From Proluteimonas luteida (GTDB lineage: Bacteria; Pseudomonadota; Gammaproteobacteria; Xanthomonadales; Xanthomonadaceae): DNA of 64,000 nt. Position numbers and translations under genes: made by a program. Of the stretch, positions 38,557 to 46,613 are shown piece by piece; the first letter of the stretch is position 1; every line of letters starts with the position of its first letter. The notes under the pieces are model-generated. The model did no database searches. It saw only the letters and a program-made list of their open reading frames with translations, and had not been told where the DNA came from. The stretch spans positions 1 to 64,000 of the forward strand of contig NZ_JAIWPT010000016.1 in the NCBI RefSeq assembly GCF_021191695.1, read 5' to 3'.

Positions 38557-40581
38557 TCACCCCTCCGTCCTGACCAGGATTCCGAGCCTCGGGTTGCGCG
38601 CGTCCATCGGCTCCAGCCACACCATGAAGCCGTCGATCGACGCCCTGGCGTTGCCGCGCCCATCGGGGATGGCGGCCTCGATCTTGCGCCTCGCCGTCTT
38701 GTCGGCGACGCCGTCCCGCTCGCAGACGATCGCGGCCAGCTCCTTCAGCGGTATGCTGCCGCCGCGCTCGTTCGCCTCCTGCCGTGCCAGCTCCAGGATG
38801 GGGTCCATCGCGCCGCCGAACTCACCCTGCGCATCGACCATCACGGTGGGACGCAGCACCAGGGAATCGCCGACCTTCTCCATGTTGAAGCGCATCGGGG
38901 GTTCGCGATCCGCGTCCTTCTGCTTCTTCACCGTCACCTTGATCGAATGCCCATCGCTGGCGCGCTCCACCTCGACAGTCGTATCCATCGCGCCCAGCAG
39001 CGCGGTGCTGCCGCGCATGCCCTTGCTCAGGTCCTTGCCTGAGTGGTGCACCACGACTACCGCCGCGCCAGTAACGTTGCGCAGCAGCTTCATGCTCGCG
39101 ATGTAGCGCCCCATGTCCTTCGCCGAGTTCTCGTCGGCGCCTGCTGCCGTCTGGTTGAGCGTGTCGATGACGATCAGGCGCAGCGGCCCAAGCTCGTCGG
39201 ACACAGCCTGGACGAAGGCACGCACGCCGCCGTCCTTCTCAGCTGCGAGGTTGAGGTCGTCGCGCATGAGGTGCAGGTCGAACCCGCGACCCTGGGCGCA
39301 CCTGTCCACCTTCCAGGCTCGGAAGCGCTTGCCCAGGCCAGGCGCGCCCTCCGCGGCGATGTACAGGACGCCGCCGCGCTCGACCTGCCTGCCGTGCCAG
39401 TCGATGCCACCCGCGATGGCCATCGACATGTCCACCGCCAGGAACGACTTGCCCGACTCCGGCGCGCCGTAGATGGCGGCGAGGCTGCCCTCGGTCAGCA
39501 CGCCGGGCACCAGCCACTTCGGCGGCGGCAGCGACTCCACGTCGTCCAGCGAAAGGAAGTTCCAGCGGCTACGCTCCTCGGCGGGTTCGACCTCGTCCCA
39601 CACGTCGAAGTCATCGGCAGCGTCGGGCGGCGCGATGTCGGACCCGGCCTCGTTGAGGCGCCTGCGCAGCGTCGCGATGGTCACCGCGTCGTCGCGGTCG
39701 GCGTGCAGTGAATCCCAGCGACGCCCGACGATCCACTCGTGATCCGCGAACTTCGGATCGGACGTGCTCCAGTCGATGAACTCCTGCCGCCCGACGCCGT
39801 CGGTCGCGTGGTGGCAGGCCATCATCAGCTCCCGCCACGCGTCGTGCTCGCGGAAGTCCGTCGGGTCCAAATGCTCCAGCGATGCGGCCAGCTGCTCGGC
39901 GGTGATCTCGCCCGCGCCCGTGGCGCGCCTCCTCTCCGGCCTGCGCGCCGCCTCGACCAGCCTTGCGGGCAGGTCGGGCATGTCGTGCAGCGGCGGCGAA
40001 TCAGATGCCCAGCGGTACAGGCCGCCAGTCGGATGCACAGAACCCGCCGCGACGACCTGGCGGCCGAGCGACTTCAGCTCCACGCCCTCGAAGCCGTCCA
40101 CGCTGTCCAGCAGCACCGCGCCCGCGGGCTTGCGGAAGTAGAAATGGTGGCCGGGGTGAGACAGGTTGCCGGTGAGGACATGCGGCGCAGACGTCAGGTC
40201 CAAGCCGAAGGCGGCGGCCATGTCGGCCAGGCTGTCGCGCCCAGTCGGGAAGTTGCGCGGGTCCACGTCCACCACGACCACGTCGGCGGGCAGGCGCACG
40301 CCCAGGTTCAGGCCGTCGCGCCTCGCGCGCTCCAATACCTCGCACTGGTCGTAGGCGCGTTCCTGCCACCGCTTGTCGGCGGGCATTTTGTCGCGGTGGC
40401 GCAGCGGGATCAGGTCGAGTCGGACGCGGCGGTACTCAGATGCGGTCTCAAATGATGGCGTCGCGGCGATGTGCCCCGCGGCATCATTGATCCCGTGAGT
40501 CTTGGACAGCTCGCTCTCCTGGTCGGTCGTACCCTTGCGCCCACGGTCTCGCACGCCGTGGGCGTTTTCATTCGCGGCCAT
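38557..40581 (-). CDS. Primase-polymerase and RepA-like helicase fusion
   Basis: The product has 674 residues. N-terminal bifunctional primase/polymerase domain (about 45-215): VVVVDVDPRNFP carries the DxD metal site (about 98-104), HHFYFRKP and the GRQVVAAGSVHPTGG block follow. C-terminal RecA/RepA-type ATPase (about 345-560): Walker A YGAPESGKSF (about 370), Walker B LIVIDTLNQT (about 465), and VVVHHSGKD plus RGSTALLGAMDT motifs. A winged-helix-type tail ends the protein. It should prime and unwind the element's DNA; this combination is frequent in satellites and plasmids. The start overlaps the spacer after the AlpA-like gene by 3 bp. Confidence 0.88.
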   Translation of the reverse strand: MAANENAHGVRDRGRKGTTDQESELSKTHGINDAAGHIAATPSFETASEYRRVRLDLIPLRHRDKMPADKRWQERAYDQCEVLERARRDGLNLGVRLPADVVVVDVDPRNFPTGRDSLADMAAAFGLDLTSAPHVLTGNLSHPGHHFYFRKPAGAVLLDSVDGFEGVELKSLGRQVVAAGSVHPTGGLYRWASDSPPLHDMPDLPARLVEAARRPERRRATGAGEITAEQLAASLEHLDPTDFREHDAWRELMMACHHATDGVGRQEFIDWSTSDPKFADHEWIVGRRWDSLHADRDDAVTIATLRRRLNEAGSDIAPPDAADDFDVWDEVEPAEERSRWNFLSLDDVESLPPPKWLVPGVLTEGSLAAIYGAPESGKSFLAVDMSMAIAGGIDWHGRQVERGGVLYIAAEGAPGLGKRFRAWKVDRCAQGRGFDLHLMRDDLNLAAEKDGGVRAFVQAVSDELGPLRLIVIDTLNQTAAGADENSAKDMGRYIASMKLLRNVTGAAVVVVHHSGKDLSKGMRGSTALLGAMDTTVEVERASDGHSIKVTVKKQKDADREPPMRFNMEKVGDSLVLRPTVMVDAQGEFGGAMDPILELARQEANERGGSIPLKELAAIVCERDGVADKTARRKIEAAIPDGRGNARASIDGFMVWLEPMDARNPRLGILVRTEG

Positions 40582-40584
40582 CGG

Positions 40585-40884
40585 TCAGCCCTCCGCGTTG
40601 GCGGTGCGGGCGGCCAGCATCGCGGCGGCGACCTTGCGGACGCCCTCGCTCATCGGCTGGCCCTTCGAGTAGTCGCGCAGGTCGCCCATGCGGTAGCGGA
40701 TCAGCTTCGGTCCGACGCGGACGTACTTCGGGCCACCGCCGTGGCAGCGGTACCACGCCAACGTGGCGCGCTTCAGCCGCAGGAGCGCGGCGGCTTCCTC
40801 GGGCTTGACCATCGCCTCGTCGGGAAGCGCGTGCAGTTCGGCCAGCTCTTCGGGGTTGAGCTTCTTGGGTTCGGGGGTAGTCAC
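40585..40884 (-). CDS. AlpA/excisionase-like DNA-binding protein
   Basis: The product has 99 residues from a GTG at 40884, which has GGAG eight bases upstream; the longer ATG frame starting at 40911 would begin inside that site. It contains a MerR-like helix-turn-helix: VKPEEAAALLRLKRATLAWY, then the wing PKYVRVGPKLIRYRMGDLRD. AlpA-type regulators control integrase expression and excision, and a gene of this type is expected near the replication module of a gram-negative PICI. It is the first gene of the minus-strand operon. Confidence 0.82.
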   Translation of the reverse strand: MTTPEPKKLNPEELAELHALPDEAMVKPEEAAALLRLKRATLAWYRCHGGGPKYVRVGPKLIRYRMGDLRDYSKGQPMSEGVRKVAAAMLAARTANAEG

Positions 40885-41323
40885 AAGCGTGCTCCATCTC
40901 CAAGTTCCCACGGAGGCGGAATGCCGCCGGGGGACTGGGCCTGCTGTGCGTCGCAGAGATGGGCTGCTCAGTTCGTCACTCTGGGCTGGCCTCGGCTGTT
41001 CTTGCCACCGAAAGCACTTCTGATCGCCATAGCCATCGCCGGCGATCCTCGGGCTGGTCTGGTCGGCAGCCGATTAACCACACTGTACCCGGACGGCTCG
41101 CGCGCTGATACCAGCACTTCGTCCAAGCTCCCCGGTGAGCCCGTGTCGCCCGATTCGGTCCGGGCTGCTCGGCATCAAGTCGCACGACCTGGGATGTGAC
41201 ACGGACTGCCTGGCGAGCCTGTGCAGTCTTAATCGCTGCGACGCAGCAAGAGCAGACTTTTGACTTCGGACCTCCCGTCCCTGAATATCCATTCAGGAAT
41301 GCCAACACAGGGGGAAATGGACA
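40885..41323. promoter_or_regulatory. Divergent control region of the element
   Basis: About 440 bp lie between the AlpA-like gene (minus) and the cargo cassette (plus). I see no protein-coding gene. CCTGAAT-ATCC-ATTCAGG (41280-41297) is a perfect 7-bp inverted repeat 27 bp upstream of the cassette start; GCTGC-GAC-GCAGC lies at 41235-41247. Promoters for both operons should be here. The first is a plausible operator. Confidence 0.5.
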
Positions 41324-42268
41324 ATGCCAGCAGACCAAACCACCAAGACGGTCTACTACCTACGCGCCAGACGCGACGACCAGCCTTTTGACCTTCAGTC
41401 GATCGCAAAAAAGGCTCGAAGAAAGAAGAGCACCTGCGATGCAACCGAGATCGAGCTCGGCGGCGGAGACGTGGTGCGGATTCAGCACTTCAGCAATTCT
41501 AATGGGCGTACGCTGATGCACCTCACGCGATATGTTCCTGGCGTGCAGGCATCAACGCTCCAGCCCAAGGCGACTACCGCCGAAGATGACGAAGGCGCCC
41601 AGCCGCCTCCGAGAGGCAAGGAATTCAAGGACGGAGACTGCTTCCTGCTACTGAAAGAACACCATGTCCTTTATTGCGGGCACGGTATCAGCAAGAGCAA
41701 AGCGTCGCTGTACTTGTCCCAGCTTTTCAGGGAAGCAGAGCTTCATGATGAGTCCAGCGGCTTCGATCTGGTTCCTGCGAGCAACTTGGACAAGTTGCAA
41801 CTGATCCAGGATCACGGCGTCAAGTCCATCCAACTGGCCGTGAGCGCCTTCGACCTGAGCTTGCCGAAGGCGCGCCGCACAAGTTGGATAGCAAAGTCTC
41901 TCGGTTCTCTCGGCGATGAGCTTGGCGCGCTAGTAAGCAAGGACCAGTCGCTGACCAAACAGAAGGCGCTGGAGGACCTCATCGTGAATGTTGAGGTCAA
42001 GCTGGACGGCAACACCCGTGCGATCCAGAGCTCTCAGGACTTTATCGAGGATCTCGCGGAGACGGTACTTGATGACGACACCGAGACACCCGTAAGCGAG
42101 TTCACGATCATCACCCAGAAGAACGAACGCATCACTTCCGGGGAAATCCGACTTCAGACGGGCGTGAAGGTGGAAACGAAGGACAATTCCGTCAGTCACA
42201 CCAGCGTATGGGGTGAGATGGGAATCTACTTTGACCAGATAACGCAGGGGAACCTGCTGGAGCAATGA
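41324..42268 (+). CDS. Candidate anti-phage cassette gene 1, soluble 314-aa protein
   Basis: The product starts YYLRARRDDQPFDLQSIAKK and has a beta-rich first half with DVVRIQHFSNSNGRTLMHLT and DGDCFLLLKEHHVLYCGHGI, an acidic/charged helical second half and no membrane segment. Base composition is clearly lower in GC than the flanking genes. Its stop is one base before the start of a four-helix membrane protein gene. A large soluble sensor followed by a four-helix membrane protein is the arrangement of RexA-RexB of lambda; Kiwa is another soluble-membrane pair. The likeness is architectural: no diagnostic motif is identified. Confidence 0.65.
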   Translation: MPADQTTKTVYYLRARRDDQPFDLQSIAKKARRKKSTCDATEIELGGGDVVRIQHFSNSNGRTLMHLTRYVPGVQASTLQPKATTAEDDEGAQPPPRGKEFKDGDCFLLLKEHHVLYCGHGISKSKASLYLSQLFREAELHDESSGFDLVPASNLDKLQLIQDHGVKSIQLAVSAFDLSLPKARRTSWIAKSLGSLGDELGALVSKDQSLTKQKALEDLIVNVEVKLDGNTRAIQSSQDFIEDLAETVLDDDTETPVSEFTIITQKNERITSGEIRLQTGVKVETKDNSVSHTSVWGEMGIYFDQITQGNLLEQ

Positions 42269-42269
42269 C

Positions 42270-42767
42270 GTGCGTCCCCTCGAAGTTGACTGGAGCCGAA
42301 TCGGGCTGTTCGCCGCGATCACCGCCGTTTCGGCGGTGATCGGTTGGTACGGGCAGCCATTCGTCCACGGCAACGACGAAGCCCGCGGCGTCATCGTCAA
42401 CGTATTCTCGATCCTGGCCGGCTTTCTCATCACAGTGATGACCCTTCTGGGCGAGCCCGGCCTATATCGAGGGCGCACGTGGCGTTCGGACGCCGTCAAG
42501 CGGAGCAACGTTTACCAGCGGCTCGTACGCCACAAGTGGCTCTTCATCTCCTACTTGATTGTGCTTGCGTTGGTCTTTCTGACGACCATCGTGGCCAAGC
42601 GCGAGCCGGACGGACGACTGGTCACCTGCTTGGAAGCGCTTTATCTCGGCTTCGCTGCCTTCGCATTCATGTACTCACTGATGCTTCCAAGCCGATTGCT
42701 CAATCTCCAGCTAGCGCGCTTCGACGAACTCGTGGAATCAAGGCGTAACGGTCAGAAGTCCGAATGA
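42270..42767 (+). CDS. Candidate anti-phage cassette gene 2, four-helix membrane protein
   Basis: The product has 165 residues. The start is GTG 42270 with GGAG eight bases upstream, one base after the TGA of gene 1. Four hydrophobic segments: IGLFAAITAVSAVIGWYG (about 12-29), GVIVNVFSILAGFLITVMTL (about 40-59), WLFISYLIVLALVFLTTIVA (about 90-109) and LEALYLGFAAFAFMYSLMLP (about 120-139). RexB and KwaA are also four-helix proteins. The tail is charged. Function as an ion-leak effector is speculative. Confidence 0.65.
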   Translation: MRPLEVDWSRIGLFAAITAVSAVIGWYGQPFVHGNDEARGVIVNVFSILAGFLITVMTLLGEPGLYRGRTWRSDAVKRSNVYQRLVRHKWLFISYLIVLALVFLTTIVAKREPDGRLVTCLEALYLGFAAFAFMYSLMLPSRLLNLQLARFDELVESRRNGQKSE

Positions 42768-42781
42768 TGATTCGGGAGGCG

Positions 42782-43243
42782 CTACAGGCAAGCGCCAACC
42801 CATGCGTCCGCCACATTGTCCCGCCCCTCAAGGATGACGCTCTTTCCACCCGACACGAAGCGCCGGAAGCCTGTGTACCCTCCCAACTCGTTCTTGGCGT
42901 TGACCCGACCGCAGGCGACCACGCCGAACTCCTCGGTGTAGTTGGCGCGCACGTCCCGGAACTGCGCGGCGTCCGGGTCCTTCAGCTCGCCCCTCACCGC
43001 GCGCTCTGCCGCCACGATCGTCTCGGCACCGAACCACTTCTCCTGCTGCGCCTTCTTCTCCGCGGCCGTCATGGGGCGCTCCGGCTCGGGCTTCGTTGCC
43101 TCGGGCTGCTGGGCCTGCTTCTGCGGCCCCTCGGCCACTACTGCGGGCGCGGCGGCGACAGCGGGTTCACTGCGCGGCACCAGCTTCGATCCGACCCAGG
43201 CCAGGACCACCAGGACGACCAGAAGAATCCCTATCCGCTTCAT
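42782..43243 (-). CDS. Membrane-anchored protein with conserved C-terminal domain
   Basis: The product has 153 residues: one N-terminal membrane helix (ILLVVLVVLAWVGSKLVP), a Pro/Glu/Lys linker, then a domain with VRGELKDPDAAQFRDVRANY and ACGRVNAKNELGGYTGFRRF. That last block occurs in uncharacterised plasmid and phage proteins (KDPxSAxFRxV...CGxVNAKNxxGGYxGxRRF). Function is unknown. It is divergent from the XRE gene across the operator at 43271. Confidence 0.75.
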   Translation of the reverse strand: MKRIGILLVVLVVLAWVGSKLVPRSEPAVAAAPAVVAEGPQKQAQQPEATKPEPERPMTAAEKKAQQEKWFGAETIVAAERAVRGELKDPDAAQFRDVRANYTEEFGVVACGRVNAKNELGGYTGFRRFVSGGKSVILEGRDNVADAWVGACL

Positions 43244-43270
43244 TCACTCCCCCTGAGCAATGCCAATAAA

Positions 43271-43287
43271 TAGTCTATTTTGGACTA
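43271..43287. promoter_or_regulatory. Candidate operator/promoter between the membrane protein and XRE genes
   Basis: TAGTC-TATTTTG-GACTA is an inverted repeat in the only AT-rich stretch here (43261-43300), followed by a GGACTC half-site at 43297. An XRE-type repressor is encoded immediately downstream, so autoregulation is plausible. Confidence 0.55.
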
Positions 43288-43333
43288 ATCCAATACGGAC
43301 TCTAGCGTGCGGTGACCAGCCTGTCACCGCGCG

Positions 43334-43621
43334 ATGGCCCAATCGACCCACAATCCCGACTACCAGCTACTGCTGACCGTCCTGAAGGCGGCCCGCAAGC
43401 GGGCGGGCGTGTCGCAGGTCGATCTGGCCGAACGGCTGGGAAACACGCAGACCTTCGTGTCGAAGTGCGAGAGAGGCGAGCGGCGCATCGACGCCGTTGA
43501 GCTGGTCGAGTTCGCCGAGGCTCTCGGCGTGCCGCCGCTCGGACTGCTGGGCGAATACCTGGAGCAGCGCGCGGCCAAGCTCCAGCCGAAGTCCAGAAAG
43601 AGCAGCGCGAAACGGCGCTGA
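43334..43621 (+). CDS. XRE-family helix-turn-helix regulator
   Basis: The product has 95 residues with a Cro/C1-type HTH at about residues 14-68 (LLTVLKAARKRAGVSQVDLA, then LGNTQTFVSKCERGERRIDA) and a basic C-tail (KSRKSSAKRR). A single-domain repressor this size commonly keeps an element silent or balances an operon it faces. It ends 10 bp before the 3' end of the element's tRNA-Thr, which is on the other strand. Confidence 0.87.
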   Translation: MAQSTHNPDYQLLLTVLKAARKRAGVSQVDLAERLGNTQTFVSKCERGERRIDAVELVEFAEALGVPPLGLLGEYLEQRAAKLQPKSRKSSAKRR

Positions 43622-43631
43622 CTACGAAGGA

Positions 43632-43707
43632 TGGTGCCGCTTGTCCGAATCGAACGGACGACCTACTGATTACAAATCAGTTGCTCTACCGACTGAGCTA
43701 AAGCGGC
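43632..43707 (-). tRNA. Intact tRNA-Thr(UGU) carried by the element
   Basis: The 76-nt gene on the minus strand has acceptor stem GCCGCTT/AAGCGGC, D-arm, anticodon stem ACTGA/TCAGT with loop TTTGTAA (anticodon TGT), T-arm GTCCG-TTCGATT-CGGAC and an encoded CCA. All stems pair. It lies inside the element, 120 bp from the right junction, and has the same anticodon as the host tRNA-Thr that the insertion split. Its stems differ from the split gene, so it is not a duplicate of it. Confidence 0.96.
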
Positions 43708-43826
43708 GATGTCGTACTTCTCTTGCTCAAACCGTGTCCGGCTTGTCCCGCAGTTTACGCGCTGGCGAGCCTAAAGCCTTGCCGCGCCTAGCCTTTCGGC
43801 CGGTCACCACAACAACCGCGTCCGAG

Positions 43827-43864
43827 TTACAAGGCGGTTGCTCTACCAACTGAGCTATGCCGGC
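43827..43864 (-). pseudogene. 5' half of the split tRNA-Thr(UGU) gene (right attachment site)
   Basis: On the minus strand: acceptor strand GCCGGCA, D-arm (TAGCTCAGTTGGTAGAGC) and anticodon stem ACCGC, ending in the loop CTTGTAA, 38 nt in total. After the loop the sequence no longer fits a tRNA. Joined to 32373-32416 at the shared core, it makes a nearly complete tRNA-Thr. The chromosomal neighbours to the right (SPOR gene, coaX, birA) are host genes. Confidence 0.9.
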
Positions 43865-43901
43865 ACGGGCCGCGGCGCGTGGCGCCGCGGGGAGCGGCAT
43901 T

Positions 43902-44627
43902 CTAACCCGCATCCCGCGATGCGTTGCAGTCGCGCGGTTCGGCCCGGGCGGCGGATACCCGTGCGCGCAGCGCTTCGCCGGTGTCGCCGTCGGCGGCCAT
44001 GACGTCGAGCCAATGGCGCACGATCACGCTGCCCAGCGGCGCCGTCTGCACCTCGAAACCGGCCCCGCGCAACGCACGCGCGCGCGATTCGGCGCCTGGC
44101 TCGCTGCCGAACCGGCCGAGCGCGATGCCGTTGGCCTCGTCGCCGTCGGCGATGACGTAGTAGTCGTTGAACCCGGCCCCAACCAGCCGCGCGACCATCG
44201 CATTGGCCGCGGCACGGTCGGCCAGCGGCGTCATCCACACCCGCCAGCCGCGCGGCACCTCGCTGACATCGCGCGCCGACGCGCGCACGACCACGCCGGC
44301 CAGGCGCGCCTGCGCCGCGTCGCGCACGGCGGCGTCGGCGAATGGGCCGAGTGCGTGGCATTGCGGCGGATCTGCAGGCAGGGGCGCCGGCGTCGCAGGC
44401 ACGGCAGTCGACGTGGCCTCGTCGGCGCGGACGATCGATCCCGCTTCGGCCGTGCCGGTGTCGCGGGACGCGGCTGCAGGCGCCACTTCTCCCGCCAGTT
44501 GCAGGCGCGGGACATCGGCAGGCAGCACGACCGGCGCCACGACCTCGGGCGCCCCGCGCGTCGCCCACCAGGTGATGACGCCGAGGTTGAGGATCAGCAG
44601 CAGGACGACAAGGGAGCGGAGCAGCAT
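43902..44627 (-). CDS. SPOR-domain membrane protein
   Basis: The product has 241 residues. One N-terminal membrane helix (SLVVLLLILNLGVITWWATR) and a Pro/Ala linker lead to a C-terminal domain (about 92-200: CHALGPFADAAVRDAAQARL ... FNDYYVIADGDEANGIALGR) that matches the SPOR peptidoglycan-binding fold. Such proteins bind denuded septal glycan. It follows coaX and birA in the same direction with 9 bp to coaX, so it is probably part of that operon. Confidence 0.85.
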   Translation of the reverse strand: MLLRSLVVLLLILNLGVITWWATRGAPEVVAPVVLPADVPRLQLAGEVAPAAASRDTGTAEAGSIVRADEATSTAVPATPAPLPADPPQCHALGPFADAAVRDAAQARLAGVVVRASARDVSEVPRGWRVWMTPLADRAAANAMVARLVGAGFNDYYVIADGDEANGIALGRFGSEPGAESRARALRGAGFEVQTAPLGSVIVRHWLDVMAADGDTGEALRARVSAARAEPRDCNASRDAG

Positions 44628-44636
44628 GGGGCGATT

Positions 44637-45395
44637 CTAGCGGCCATCGAGCGGCGTTCGGACGATCGCGCAATGCCAGCGCGCGAGTCCGGCCAGCACC
44701 AGGTCCGTGCACAGCGTCGCCGCGGGCAGATGCGGCTGCAGCGCAGCCGCGCCGCCGCCGTGCAGCAGCAGGGATGGCGGCGTCCCGAGCAGGCCGGTGG
44801 CGGCGGCGAGGCTGCGTTCGATCAGGCCGAGCGCCGCGCCGTCGCAGCCGGAGACCAAGGCATCGGCGGTGTCGACCGCGAACTCGGCGTAATCGCCGCC
44901 GTGCCCGGGCAGGTGCGATGCGCGGCGATGCAGGGCCTCGCGCATCAGCGCCGGCGACGGCGCGATGCGTCCGCCGCGATGCAGGCCCGTGGCATCGAGC
45001 AGGTCGATCGTCAGCGCGGTGCCGACGCCGCCGAGCAGCACCGGACGGCCCGGCAGCCGCGCGTGCGCGGCCAGCAGGGCCAGGAACCGGTCGACGCCCA
45101 GCCGCGACGGTTCCGGATAGGCGATGGTCACGCCTGCCAGCACGCGGCACGTGGTCGCCAGCGTGATGCGCCGGCAACGCGCGGCCAGCAGTTCGAGCAG
45201 CGCGACGCGCAGCGCCGGCGATGCGACGCTGGCGACCAGCGCGGTATCGAAGCGTTGCGGCAATCCCGCCAGCCAGGCCGGGTCGAAGCGGCCGCCATCG
45301 TGCGCCGCGCCGATGATCTCGCCGGGCGTGCCGTCGTCGCGCAGCGGCGCGAACTTCAGCCGCGTGTTGCCGAGGTCGAACAGCCACGTGCTCAT
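44637..45395 (-). CDS. coaX: Type III pantothenate kinase
   Basis: The enzyme phosphorylates pantothenate in the first step of coenzyme A synthesis. The product has 252 residues with the ASKHA-type phosphate-1 motif DLGNTRLKF (7-15), YPEPSRLGVDRFLALLAAHA (about 100), GGVGTALTIDLLD (about 128) and a GGRIAPSPALM segment. The start ATG overlaps the birA stop by 4 bp. The length is normal for the family. Confidence 0.94.
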   Translation of the reverse strand: MSTWLFDLGNTRLKFAPLRDDGTPGEIIGAAHDGGRFDPAWLAGLPQRFDTALVASVASPALRVALLELLAARCRRITLATTCRVLAGVTIAYPEPSRLGVDRFLALLAAHARLPGRPVLLGGVGTALTIDLLDATGLHRGGRIAPSPALMREALHRRASHLPGHGGDYAEFAVDTADALVSGCDGAALGLIERSLAAATGLLGTPPSLLLHGGGAAALQPHLPAATLCTDLVLAGLARWHCAIVRTPLDGR

Positions 45396-46390
45396 GCGCC
45401 GGCGCCCTGCCTGCGCACGCTGATCTCGCCGGCGTGGAAGTGCCGGACGCCCGTGGCCAGGCGCACGCGCAGGGCGCCGTCGTCGGCGATGCCGGCGGCC
45501 TCGCCGGCCAGGTCGCCACTGCCGCCGTGCACCGTGACCGGGCGACCGGCCAGCACGTCGACCGCGGCGAACCGCGCCAGGAACGGCGCCAGGCCGTCGC
45601 GGTCGAACGTCGCCAGCGCGTGCACCCAGGCCTCGACCAGCGCCGCCGCGAGTGCATTGCGCGACGGTGGCGCGCGCATTGCCGACAGCATCGCCAGATC
45701 GCACCACGGCTGGTCGACGCCGGCCGCGGCACCTGCCGGCATCTGCACGTTGATGCCGATGCCCAGCACCGCGCGGGCCGGGCCCGCATGCTCGCCGCCG
45801 CCCTCGACCAGCACGCCGCCGAGCTTGCGCAACACGCCGCCATCGTCGACCACCAGATCATTGGGCCACTTCAACCCGACCGCGCCGAAACCAAGCCCGT
45901 GCAGCGCCTCGACCGCGGTGATGCCCGCCACCAGGCTCAGCCCGCCGAGCCGCGCCAGCCCGCCGTCGAAGCCGCGCTGCAGCGACAGGTACAGATGCGC
46001 GGCCAGCGGCGACTGCCAGATCCGCCCGCGGCGCCCGCGCCCACCGGTCTGGCGCTCGGCCAGCAGCACCTGCGCGGCGACACCGGGCATCGGCCGGCGC
46101 AGCAGTTCGGCGTTGGTCGAGTCGAGCGTCCAGGCGACGTCGAGCGCGGCCAGCCGCTGGCGGGTGGCGTCGCCCAGCGCCGCGCGGATCGCGTCGGCGT
46201 CGAGCAGCGTCAGCGGTTGCTGCAGCGCATAGCCGGTACCGCGGACGGCGACGATCGGGACGCCGGCCTCCCGCAGCAGGCCGATGCGCTTCCATACCGC
46301 CGCCCGGGTCTGCCCGGATTCGCGCGCAAGCACGTCGCCCGGGACCGGGCCGTCGATGAGCCGCTGCAGCAGCGCGCGCTCGGGATTCAT
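45392..46390 (-). CDS. birA: Bifunctional biotin-protein ligase and biotin operon repressor
   Basis: The product has 332 residues. An N-terminal winged helix (VLARESGQTRAAVWKRIGLL, about 22-42) is followed by the catalytic domain with LDSTNAELLRR, the biotinyl-AMP loop GGRGRRGRIWQSP (about 115) and KWPNDLVVDDG. The C-terminal SH3-like domain ends with GEISVRRQGAGA. The start MNPERALLQRLIDG at 46390 was chosen because the preceding frame is arginine-rich non-conserved sequence. coaX overlaps its end. Confidence 0.93.
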   Translation of the reverse strand: MNPERALLQRLIDGPVPGDVLARESGQTRAAVWKRIGLLREAGVPIVAVRGTGYALQQPLTLLDADAIRAALGDATRQRLAALDVAWTLDSTNAELLRRPMPGVAAQVLLAERQTGGRGRRGRIWQSPLAAHLYLSLQRGFDGGLARLGGLSLVAGITAVEALHGLGFGAVGLKWPNDLVVDDGGVLRKLGGVLVEGGGEHAGPARAVLGIGINVQMPAGAAAGVDQPWCDLAMLSAMRAPPSRNALAAALVEAWVHALATFDRDGLAPFLARFAAVDVLAGRPVTVHGGSGDLAGEAAGIADDGALRVRLATGVRHFHAGEISVRRQGAGA

Positions 46391-46613
46391 GCGCACGGAC
46401 CGCCGGACGTACCGCGATCGCGGACGGCGGCACACGGCAGGGCATCGCGCGGGCGCGGTGCATCACGCAGGAGCGCAGCGCGCGCGGGAACAGGGGAGAC
46501 GGGCATCCGGCGATTATCGACGACCGCCGCCGGCCTGTCGCGGTGCGTTCCGGGCCGATGGCCGCCCTGTTATAGTCGCGAGCGGTCCCGCGCCCGCCCG
46601 CCGGAGTGTCCCC

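Larger units (their letters stand above)
32410..43833. mobile_element. PICI-like integrative element inserted in tRNA-Thr
   Basis: The 11.4-kb element is bounded by the 7-bp core TTACAAG (32410-32416 and 43827-43833), the anticodon loop of the split tRNA-Thr. Gene content from the left: tyrosine integrase, two small unknown genes with terminators, a minus-strand block (AlpA-like regulator, primase-helicase, iteron region, terminase-small-like protein, four small proteins), a plus-strand two-gene cassette, a lipoprotein-like membrane protein, an XRE regulator and a complete tRNA-Thr. No capsid, tail, portal or large-terminase gene is present. Integrase, AlpA, primase-replication protein, origin repeats and a lone small terminase are what define phage-inducible chromosomal islands. 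Mobility is inferred. Confidence 0.82.

Noticed and set aside
40585..40911. ATG start at 40911 for the AlpA-like gene
   Set aside because: It would place the good ribosome site inside the gene; the GTG at 40884 fits the site and the conserved length.
41324..42767. Naming the two-gene cassette RexAB or Kiwa
   Set aside because: Only gene size, order and helix number match; no diagnostic sequence motif was recognised.
43827..43864. An intron-containing or permuted tRNA at the right junction
   Set aside because: Past the loop there is no 3' acceptor strand or T-arm, and the missing half lies at the other end of the element.
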